From NCBI RefSeq assembly GCF_002252585.1, contig NZ_NQLD01000004.1: a DNA stretch of 64,000 nucleotides; one strand, 5' to 3'. Shown in pieces: positions 42,454-49,027 of this stretch. The translations under genes and the position numbers were made by a program. The stretch is from Methanocatella intestini. Lineage in GTDB: Archaea > Methanobacteriota > Methanobacteria > Methanobacteriales > Methanobacteriaceae. The notes beneath the pieces are model-generated. The model ran no database searches. It saw only the letters and a list, made by a program, of their open reading frames with translations, and was not told the DNA's origin. How positions within the stretch are numbered: the first letter of the stretch is position 1; each line of letters opens with the position of its first letter.

Positions 42454-43596
42454 ATGGATGAAATTTTATTAATGCTTCCAGGTCCAACAACAGTACACCC
42501 AAGAGTACTTAATGCTATGTCTCAAGCTGTTGTAAATCATAGAGGAGCTAAATATGGAGAAATCTTAACTGAAACCAGCGAATTAATGTCTGATGTTTTC
42601 CAAACCTCTAACCAATCCTATTTATTAACCGGGTCTGGAACTGCAGCAATGGAAGCAGCTATAAGTAATGTAGTAAATTCCGGAGAAAAAGTCTTAAATG
42701 TTGTAGGAGGAAAATTCGGAGAACGTTTCATGAAAATAGCTAATGCTCATGGAATTACCACCGAAGAATTAGCAGTAGAATGGGGAACTGCAGTAACTCC
42801 TGAAGCTATTAAAGCTGCTCTTGATGCTGATGAAGATATTAAAGCTGTATCTGTTGTTCATAATGAAACTTCAACTGGTGTAGCAGCACCTATTGAAGCA
42901 ATCGGTAAAATAATGAAAGATTACGACGCCCTCTACATTGTAGATACTGTATCTTCCCTTGGAGGAGACTATGTTGATGTAGACAAATTCGGAATAGATG
43001 TATGTATTACCGGATCCCAAAAATGTATTGCAGCACCACCTGGAATGGCTGCTATTACATTAAGTGATGATGCTTGGGCTGCTGCAGATAAAGTAGACTC
43101 CCATACTTTCTACTTAGATATGCAAGCTGCTAAAAAAAGTGGAGACAAAAATCCACCTCAAACTCCATACACTCCTTCTGTATCTCTAACTTATGCTATG
43201 AACGAAGCATTAAAAATGGTTATGGAAGAAGGATTAGAAAACAGAGTTGCACGTCACCACAAAGCTGCTAAAGCTAGTGTAGCTGCTGTAAAAGCATTAG
43301 GTTTAGAATTATTCGCAGATGAAAAAGTATCCTCAGCTACTGTAACTGCAGTTAAAATGCCTGAAGGCGTAACTGATGCAGAATTCAGAGGAACTGTCCG
43401 TGACAAATACGGAGTGGAATTAGCTGGTGGACAAGACCACTTAAAAGGAAACATATTCAGAATAGGACATATGGGAAATATTTCCTACAAAGAATTGGTA
43501 CAAACCTTTGCAGCTATCGGAATGACCTTAAAAGGTCTCGGTGCAATTGAAGATGCAGGTGCTGGAGTAGCATCCATTACAGAATCATACTTATGA
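42454..43596 (+). CDS. Class V aminotransferase (alanine-glyoxylate/serine-pyruvate type)
   Basis: A 380-residue PLP enzyme of the AGXT/SgaA family: MLPGPTTVHPRVLNAM, then SYLLTGSGTAAMEAA, then PLP lysine K190 in TGSQKCIAAPPG, and RIGHMGNIS near the end. Homologues in methanogens (the MJ0959 group) act as broad-specificity aminotransferases, including on phosphoserine or aspartate; the exact substrates here are open. Codon use and the strong ribosome binding site suggest high expression. A palindrome and T-run follow the stop. Confidence 0.88.
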   Translation: MDEILLMLPGPTTVHPRVLNAMSQAVVNHRGAKYGEILTETSELMSDVFQTSNQSYLLTGSGTAAMEAAISNVVNSGEKVLNVVGGKFGERFMKIANAHGITTEELAVEWGTAVTPEAIKAALDADEDIKAVSVVHNETSTGVAAPIEAIGKIMKDYDALYIVDTVSSLGGDYVDVDKFGIDVCITGSQKCIAAPPGMAAITLSDDAWAAADKVDSHTFYLDMQAAKKSGDKNPPQTPYTPSVSLTYAMNEALKMVMEEGLENRVARHHKAAKASVAAVKALGLELFADEKVSSATVTAVKMPEGVTDAEFRGTVRDKYGVELAGGQDHLKGNIFRIGHMGNISYKELVQTFAAIGMTLKGLGAIEDAGAGVASITESYL

Positions 43597-43619
43597 TTCT
43601 TCTTTTTTTCTTTTTTTAA

Positions 43620-43648
43620 ATTTGATATTATATCAAATCCTTATTTTT
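43620..43648 (+). terminator. Palindromic terminator after the aminotransferase gene
   Basis: ATTTGATAT-T-ATATCAAAT is a perfect 9+1+9 dyad, followed by CCTTATTTTT. T-rich stretches also precede it directly after the stop codon. Confidence 0.6.
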
Positions 43649-43701
43649 AGAGTTGCATATCATCAAAATATAACTGCTTCACTTTTCAACAGCTATGAAA
43701 A

Positions 43702-43764
43702 TTTTATCGACTATACTCAATAAATTTTAAAAAATAGCAAAAATTTCTTTTATACTCGATAAAA
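43702..43764. repeat. Inverted repeats in the gap before the Rpn-type gene
   Basis: TTTTATCGA (43702-43710) and TCGATAAAA (43756-43764) are perfect 9-bp inverted repeats 45 bases apart. Each lies beside a copy of TATACTC. No gene was found in the roughly 300-bp gap. Confidence 0.35.
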
Positions 43765-43870
43765 ATCAAGATTTCAAAATTACATTAAAATCATTATTTT
43801 ATTGATTTAAGAATGTAAAATTGTTTTTAGAAAAAACTGGCCAATTTATAAACTATAAAAACCAATGAGA

Positions 43871-43886
43871 TATTGGATATCCAATA
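43871..43886. promoter_or_regulatory. 16-bp perfect palindrome upstream of the Rpn-type gene
   Basis: TATTGGATATCCAATA is a perfect palindrome, lying 10 bases before a GGGGG ribosome binding site. It is a candidate operator for the following gene. Confidence 0.5.
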
Positions 43887-43980
43887 AAAACAACAGGGGG
43901 TTTTAATCATCAACTATCACATACTGGACATAACATTAAAAGAAATAGCAAATACCTCAATAAATGAACTGTTAGAATTT

Positions 43981-44787
43981 ATGAACATCGATTATGAAAT
44001 TGTAGAATCAGCCAAAACAGAATTCAGCGAATTAAAAAATAAAAGATATCATCTGGACTACGTAGGTAAAACAAAAGACAAAATTTATATTCATATAGAA
44101 TTTCAAGCAAGATTTCCAACAAAAAAGGAATTGCAAAGAATCTTCGCTTATGTCGCATTACTACATGAATACACCGGCTGTTTTGTTGAAACCTACATCA
44201 TTTGTGTTCAAGCAATACCGAACGACCAGATTATCCATCAGTACAGTAAAGACAATGTTTTTAAAATTAACATCATGTCCTTAAAAAACATTGACGGAAA
44301 TAAAAAAATAAATAGTATAAGTAAAAAAATAGAAAACAACGAAAAACTAACACCAACAGAAATACTTGCTTTGAAATTAATGCCGTTTACAAGCTATAAG
44401 GAAACAACAGAAGAAATAACATTGAAAACTGCTCAATTAACCAATAAAATAACAACATTAACCATAGACGAACTTAACAACATCAAGTACATTCAACAGG
44501 CAGTATGTTCCAAAGTAATAAAAAAAGAACACCAACAACCAATAATGGAGAAAATAAAAATGAGAAACACACTATACGACCAAGCCAGAAAAGAAGGAAA
44601 AACAGAAGGAATAAAAGAAGGAAAAACAGAAGGAAGAAAAGAAGGAATAAACGAGGGAAGAAAAGAAGGAAGAAATGAGGGAAAAAATGAAATGAAAAAT
44701 GAAATAACAAACGAAATAACAACACTAATTCAAAAAGGAAAACTACCCCAAGACACATTAAACCAAATACATTCCTTAAAAATGTAA
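43981..44787 (+). CDS. Rpn-family PD-(D/E)XK nuclease/transposase-like protein, possibly lacking its native start
   Basis: The core matches the PDDEXK_2/Rpn family: YHLDYVGKTKD then IYIHIEFQARFPTKKELQ (acidic D, E and Q/K positions), YTGCFVETYIICVQ, and a long C-terminal tail of EG-rich tetrads (KEGKTEGIKEG). Coding similarity extends 24 codons upstream (VLIINYHILDITLKEIANT), with a strong GGGGG ribosome binding site at 43896-43900, but no ATG/GTG/TTG is there; codons at that position are ATC ATC. Either translation begins at ATG 43981, losing the conserved start, or an ATC/ATT-type start is used. Its 3' end is duplicated immediately downstream. Confidence 0.7.
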   Translation: MNIDYEIVESAKTEFSELKNKRYHLDYVGKTKDKIYIHIEFQARFPTKKELQRIFAYVALLHEYTGCFVETYIICVQAIPNDQIIHQYSKDNVFKINIMSLKNIDGNKKINSISKKIENNEKLTPTEILALKLMPFTSYKETTEEITLKTAQLTNKITTLTIDELNNIKYIQQAVCSKVIKKEHQQPIMEKIKMRNTLYDQARKEGKTEGIKEGKTEGRKEGINEGRKEGRNEGKNEMKNEITNEITTLIQKGKLPQDTLNQIHSLKM

Positions 44788-44822
44788 AAAAACACCAGCA
44801 ATCAATAACAGAGGAAACAAAA

Positions 44823-45026
44823 ATGAGAAACACACTATACGACCAAGCCAGAAAAGAAGGAAAAACAGAAGGAATAAAAGAAGGAATAAAAGAAGGAATA
44901 AAAGAAGGAATAAAAGAAGGAATAAAAGAAGGAAAAACAGAAATAAAAAACGAAATAACAACACTAATTCAAAAAGGAAAACTGCCTAAAGACACTTTAG
45001 ACAAAATAACTTCCCTAAAAACATAA
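44823..45026 (+). pseudogene. Tandem duplicate of the Rpn-type 3' end with (EGIK)5 repeat
   Basis: This frame repeats the last 70 or so codons of the preceding gene: it starts with the same MRNTLYDQARKEGKTEGIKEG and ends with ITTLIQKGKLPKDTLDKI. The duplicated block begins directly after the parent's stop codon. Inside it, the 12-bp unit GAAGGAATAAAA occurs five times in perfect tandem at 44868-44927, flanked by variant units. It lacks the nuclease core and is either a remnant or a short decoy/antagonist peptide. Confidence 0.7.
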
Positions 45027-45042
45027 AAATGATTCATAAAAT

Positions 45043-45083
45043 AGGCTTGATAATAGCTAAATTATTAAGCCTGAAATTTTTTT
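45043..45083 (+). terminator. Terminator of the Rpn-type locus
   Basis: AGGCTTGATAAT (45043-45054) and ATTATTAAGCCT (45061-45072) pair over 12 bp with one mismatch and a 6-base loop. Seven T follow at 45077-45083. Confidence 0.75.
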
Positions 45084-45152
45084 AAATAAACAAAATATTT
45101 AATATTTGATAGCTAATATTATAATTAACTAAAAAAATGGATGTGTCAAAAT

Positions 45153-45566
45153 ATGGCTGAAAATATTAAAACAAGTGTAGAAGAATTACGTAAACTTATC
45201 AGTATTGAAAATGTTGTTGGAAAACCTATTGATGCAGGAGACCAATTTTTAATTCCGGTAATGAGAATGGGAGTAGGTTTTGGAGCCTGTGAAAACATAC
45301 TGGGCAATGACGGAAATGATACTGTAGGTGCCGGTGCTGGTGTTGAACCTGTTTCCATGGTAATTATTCCAAAAAATGCTAAAAGCGGAGAAGGAGTTAA
45401 AGTTGTTAACTTAACTAAAGGAACTGAAACCAACAAAGCATTGTCTGATTTAGGACTGATTGTATCTGACCTTGTTAAAAATTATTTTTCACAATCTTCA
45501 GATGACTACGATGAATCAGAATATATTGAACCTGAGTTTACAACTACCGAAGAAGAAGACCAATAA
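45153..45566 (+). CDS. GerW (YtfJ)-family protein
   Basis: The protein matches the GerW/YtfJ family: TSVEELRKLISIENVVGKPI, then the glycine-rich FGACENILGNDGNDTVGAGAG (shown over 21 residues in the protein, key residues G and D) and EPVSMVIIPKNA. In Bacillus the homologue affects spore coat and germination; in archaea no role is known. The acidic C-terminal tail (about 25 residues) is not conserved. The start is ATG 45153 with GGATGTG upstream. It is followed by a DUF2953 gene, the same pairing as in Firmicutes. Confidence 0.85.
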   Translation: MAENIKTSVEELRKLISIENVVGKPIDAGDQFLIPVMRMGVGFGACENILGNDGNDTVGAGAGVEPVSMVIIPKNAKSGEGVKVVNLTKGTETNKALSDLGLIVSDLVKNYFSQSSDDYDESEYIEPEFTTTEEEDQ

Positions 45567-45586
45567 ATTTTTTAAAAAGGGATATT

Positions 45587-46165
45587 TTGAATACCATATA
45601 CATCCTAGGAATGATTTTACTCTTAATCATTCTAATCATTATTATTTTTTTATATATGGGCCTTAGAATATCACTTAGCTTTGAAAAAACTGGAAGCAAG
45701 CTTTCAGCTATTGTTAAAATAAATATTTTTAAAAAAATAACTGTTTATAATTCTTCAAAAGAAAAAGAATCCGAAGAAGAAGCAGACGAGAAAAAAGGGT
45801 CTAAAAATTTAATGAACCCCCTTAAAAATGCTCTGCCTTACATTACAGATTTTTTAAAAAAAACCGCAAAATCCATTAAAGTTACAAAATTAGAAAATAA
45901 TCTTAAATTTGGACTGGCCAGCTATGCAGATACTGCGCAATATATTGGATATATCTGGGCAATTAACGGATTTATTAAAACATTATATCCTGTTTCTAAA
46001 GTAAGTGCCGAACCTGTTTTTGGAGATCCTGTAATTGATTTTAAAGGATGCTTGGATGTTGACATTAATCTTTTAAAGCTGATTTTGCCTGTTGTCAGTT
46101 TAATTTCCAAAAAAGAAATCAGAATTTTGATTAAGGCTTTTAGAGGTGATAAAAATGAAAAATGA
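45587..46165 (+). CDS. DUF2953 membrane protein (TTG start)
   Basis: A signal-anchor helix (residues 5-25) is followed by a charged linker (KEKESEEEADEKKGSKN) and the DUF2953 domain with KLENNLKFGLASYADTAQYI and VFGDPVIDFKGCLDVDINLLK (split). DUF2953 proteins occur beside GerW/YtfJ in spore-formers. Here they persist without sporulation, so a general envelope function is likely; this is inference. The start is TTG 45587, 6-8 bases after AAGGGA. Confidence 0.8.
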   Translation: MNTIYILGMILLLIILIIIIFLYMGLRISLSFEKTGSKLSAIVKINIFKKITVYNSSKEKESEEEADEKKGSKNLMNPLKNALPYITDFLKKTAKSIKVTKLENNLKFGLASYADTAQYIGYIWAINGFIKTLYPVSKVSAEPVFGDPVIDFKGCLDVDINLLKLILPVVSLISKKEIRILIKAFRGDKNEK

Positions 46166-46445
46166 TTTTTCAGGATTTGCAAAACACCAAAAGGAAAAGC
46201 TTGACAAATACTTCAAAAAGGATGAAGAGCTAACCTTTAAAAAAATAGCTGTTGGTGAGGATGACTTTTATTTTATCTATAAATCAAAAGCAGTTATCTT
46301 AAAAGATAAAATAGCCAGTTATGAACTGATACCTGTCGGATTTATCCATAATCAGGATGAGGAATACTATTACTATTCATTTGACGGCAACTGCCAGGGA
46401 TATGAAGATATTGTAAAAAAATTTGTTGACAAATGCCTTATTTAG
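46155..46445 (+). CDS. Hypothetical protein downstream of DUF2953
   Basis: A 96-residue soluble protein, basic at the start (MKNDFSGFAKHQKEKLDKYF) and rich in aromatic residues later (EEYYYYSFDGNCQGYEDIVK). No family was recognised. It overlaps the DUF2953 gene by 11 bp, and its ATG follows a perfect GGTGAT ribosome binding site inside that gene, so it belongs to the GerW-DUF2953 operon. It is convergent with, and overlaps by 8 bp, the TPP-enzyme gene. Confidence 0.65.
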   Translation: MKNDFSGFAKHQKEKLDKYFKKDEELTFKKIAVGEDDFYFIYKSKAVILKDKIASYELIPVGFIHNQDEEYYYYSFDGNCQGYEDIVKKFVDKCLI

Positions 46446-47976
46446 GAAGGGGAATATCTTCAAACCTTACAGCAACATCTACAACATCATAATCATCCAC
46501 ATCATGCAGATCTTCAAGTTTTTCTACTCTTTTTGCTTTTAATCCGTATGCTTCAGCTACTTTTACAAAGTCAGGATTTTTTAAATCTGTCTGATAGGGT
46601 TCCATATCATATTTATTAACTTCATGCTGTCTTATAATGCCGTATTGTGAGTTGTTTATTATGAAAATTAAAATATTCAAGCCATATTCTTTAATTGTAG
46701 CCAGCTCCTGAATATTCATCTGGAAATCTCCGTCTCCGTTGATTACAATTATCTTTTTATCAGGATTTGCAACTGCTGCTCCAATAGCTCCCGGAATTCC
46801 GTAACCCATTGGTCCAAGTGCTGACTGGAACAGCAGCTGGCCAAAGTCAGAGGATTTTTTAAGCAGTGTTACCCATGTAATATGACTTCCGGCATCACCG
46901 ATTATAATATTGTCATTATATTGATTTAGAATTTCATTAATAGCCACCTGAGGTCTTAACGGAAGTGTTTTATCTCCCAATCCTTCAACAGCTATTTTGT
47001 TGTCAATTTTCAATATTTCATCCAGCCAGTCTGCTTTTTTAAAGTCAGCTTCACATAAAAAGTCTTCAACACTTCCATGAATCGGATAATCTCCTTTAAG
47101 ATGCTTTTTATTAATATTTACATGAATTAATCTGTCTTCAATTTCTTCCAATGATGTAAATGTCCTTTCAGAAGCTCTTGCACCTAAAGCTATGATACAG
47201 TCTGAATTTTTTATGGCATAATTTGCCCTTGGAGTTCCTCTTGTACCTGCCATTCCCAGATTTAACCGATTGCTTTCATCTATGATTCCTTTTGAATTAA
47301 AGGTAGTTGCTACCGGAATTCCATTACTTTCAGCTATCAGTTTTAAAACTTTTCTTTGTGATATGGCTCCTGAACCCAATACAAAGAGCGGTTTTTTAGA
47401 TTTATTTATTAATTCCTGGGCTTTTTTAACATTTGACAGGTCATTTTCACACAAATAACATAAATCAAAGTCCTGAAACTCCTCGCTTAACAGGACATCA
47501 TTTGACAAATTTATATGAACCGGGGCTTTTGGGTCGTGTTTAATTTTATAAATAGCTGCCCTTAGTACATATACTGCTTCAGTTCCGTTTAAGGGATTGA
47601 ATGATTCGTCAACAATATTTTTAAAAATATCTGATGTCGGAAGTGACTGGAAAACATCCTCATTTCTCAAATCAGTGGGATTGTCTCCTGTCAAAACCAG
47701 AAGAGGCACATTGTCTTTATATGCTCCTGCCAGAGCCATTGTAAAATTAAGTGCTCCAGGTGCTGCAGTAGCTACACATGCACTTAATTTATGAGATGAT
47801 TTGTAATATGCATCTGCTGCATGCATAGCTGCCTGTTCGTGTCTTACCAGAACATGATTTATTTTGGAATCTTTGAGAGCTTTATAAAACGGCAATATCT
47901 GTTCTCCGGGAAGTCCAAAAATATTTTCCAGACCTTCCTCTTCAAGGATTTTAACTAAATAAGCAGCTACATTCAT
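46438..47976 (-). CDS. Acetolactate synthase-like thiamine pyrophosphate enzyme
   Basis: The 512-residue protein has the three-domain TPP-enzyme layout: a catalytic glutamate in FGLPGEQILPFYKAL, a central domain with VLGSGAISQRKV, and a TPP/Mg-binding GDGDFQMNIQELATI. It resembles the large subunit of acetolactate synthase, but no small regulatory subunit adjoins and it is shorter than typical IlvB. It could instead be a decarboxylase or lyase of the same family. It lies two bases after the dCTP-deaminase-fold gene and is co-transcribed with it. Confidence 0.8.
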   Translation of the reverse strand: MNVAAYLVKILEEEGLENIFGLPGEQILPFYKALKDSKINHVLVRHEQAAMHAADAYYKSSHKLSACVATAAPGALNFTMALAGAYKDNVPLLVLTGDNPTDLRNEDVFQSLPTSDIFKNIVDESFNPLNGTEAVYVLRAAIYKIKHDPKAPVHINLSNDVLLSEEFQDFDLCYLCENDLSNVKKAQELINKSKKPLFVLGSGAISQRKVLKLIAESNGIPVATTFNSKGIIDESNRLNLGMAGTRGTPRANYAIKNSDCIIALGARASERTFTSLEEIEDRLIHVNINKKHLKGDYPIHGSVEDFLCEADFKKADWLDEILKIDNKIAVEGLGDKTLPLRPQVAINEILNQYNDNIIIGDAGSHITWVTLLKKSSDFGQLLFQSALGPMGYGIPGAIGAAVANPDKKIIVINGDGDFQMNIQELATIKEYGLNILIFIINNSQYGIIRQHEVNKYDMEPYQTDLKNPDFVKVAEAYGLKAKRVEKLEDLHDVDDYDVVDVAVRFEDIPLPK

Positions 47977-47978
47977 TA

Positions 47979-48434
47979 TTATTCCTCTTCCTGATAAGAT
48001 CCGCTGTATTGCCCGGAGCCTTCAACTTCAAAAACAACTCCCTGAGCTATTCTGTCTCCTTTTTTGATTTTATATTCATAATCTCCGTGATTATAAATCA
48101 TAAACATTAAAGTTCCGAAAAAACCAGGGTCTCCAACAGCTGTCTGAACTGAGACAAAAGACCTCAGTAATGTGGATCTCGGCAAGTATAACATAGAGTA
48201 TCCTTTCGGAATTTTGATTTTCCTGTCAATTGAAGCAAGATAAGCGGTGTGGGGTTTTAAAGTGTAAACAGGGCCTTCCAATTCTTTAATTTCAGGAAGG
48301 TTTTTTTCATTGTCAATCAGGGAACCTTCACTTTCCTGAGTATAAATTTTATCTAAAGCCAAATCAATTCCTGAAGGCTGAACCAAATCTTTAAAATCCG
48401 GAAACAGTTTAACAAGTTCATTTTCACCAAGCAT
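47979..48434 (-). CDS. dCTP deaminase/dUTPase-fold protein lacking the deaminase glutamate
   Basis: The protein has the trimeric Dcd/Dut fold, with PSGIDLALD near the start, PRSTLLRSF (phosphate-binding Ser/Arg) and AVGDPGFFGTLMFMIYN. In this block the glutamate needed for deamination (E138 in E. coli Dcd, within GWSGCIVLEFYN) is replaced by Met112, while the Asp of the dUTPase-type motif is present. dUTP hydrolysis or a non-enzymatic role is therefore likelier than deamination. GTGATT precedes the ATG at 48434. It is first in a two-gene unit with a TPP enzyme. Confidence 0.75.
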   Translation of the reverse strand: MLGENELVKLFPDFKDLVQPSGIDLALDKIYTQESEGSLIDNEKNLPEIKELEGPVYTLKPHTAYLASIDRKIKIPKGYSMLYLPRSTLLRSFVSVQTAVGDPGFFGTLMFMIYNHGDYEYKIKKGDRIAQGVVFEVEGSGQYSGSYQEEE

Positions 48435-48501
48435 AATAATCACTTAATAGATAGTTTATTATATCTGATTAATAAATTTTAAAAACAGGGAGGAAAAAAT
48501 T

Positions 48502-48690
48502 ATGCCTGTAATAACAATAGCCGGAAATGACACAATCAGTGTTGAAGATAAAAGAGAAATGGTAAAAAAAGTAAGTGAAATAGTGTCTGACAGTTACGGA
48601 TTGCCAATAGAAGCAATAACAGTACTTTTTCAAGCTTATCCGAAAGAAAGCATTGGAGTAGCTGGTGAATTATTAAGTGATAGGGAATAA
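48502..48690 (+). CDS. 4-oxalocrotonate tautomerase family protein
   Basis: This 62-residue protein has the catalytic Pro immediately after Met (MPVITIAGNDTISVEDK), the family's beta-alpha-beta unit, and length typical of hexameric 4-OT enzymes. The natural substrate in methanogens is not known, and the family includes many tautomerases and dehalogenases. GGGAGG precedes the ATG by 8 bases. Confidence 0.88.
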   Translation: MPVITIAGNDTISVEDKREMVKKVSEIVSDSYGLPIEAITVLFQAYPKESIGVAGELLSDRE

Positions 48691-48703
48691 ATTTCCTTAT
48701 CAT

Positions 48704-49018
48704 TTAATCATAATATCCATACCATCCGCTGCCATCTTCTGTATAATGAACTTCCCGTTCACCACTGGGGACTTCATCCATACTATGCATCTGCTTATGA
48801 GGTCTTTCATCCAAATACCATTCAGTATCCGCATCCATAGGGTCATTACTATAATCAGTTTCATAGCAGCTTTAATCTATAGTCCCAACATTGTTTGTTA
48901 TGTTAATTGCTGGAGGATTCTTATTTTCTTGCATATTAATTGATAAAAACATATAATCAATTGACAATGAAAGTACAAGCACCATAACCACAATTAATAT
49001 ATTAATTTTCTTATCCAC
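48704..49018 (-). pseudogene. Membrane-anchored protein gene broken by an in-frame stop
   Basis: From a GTG at 49018 the minus strand encodes a lipophilic helix (ILIVVMVLVLSLSIDYMFL), an Asn-rich segment (NITNNVGTID), then TAA at 48874-48872. The same frame continues for 55 more codons: SCYETDYSNDPMDAD and REVHYTEDGSGWYGYYD. The C-terminal REV-x-Y-x(1-2)-DG motif matches the intact protein at 32007-32384, as does the overall plan (helix, Asn-rich linker, Tyr/Asp-rich end). The simplest reading is a nonsense mutation. Read-through or a sequencing error is possible. Confidence 0.65.
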
Positions 49019-49027
49019 TTAATTCGC

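Noticed and set aside
44868..44927. Possible CRISPR array at the 12-bp repeats
   Set aside because: The units are directly adjacent with no spacers, 12 bp long and in coding frame, so this is a coding minisatellite. No CRISPR array or cas gene was seen anywhere in the window.
44483..44964. Phe/Leu-rich minus-strand frames opposite the EG repeats
   Set aside because: These are the complement of the GAAGGA-type coding repeat and have no independent support.
46438..47976. Assigning the TPP enzyme as the biosynthetic acetolactate synthase IlvB
   Set aside because: There is no adjacent regulatory subunit or ilv gene, and the protein is shorter than usual, so only the family-level call is supported.
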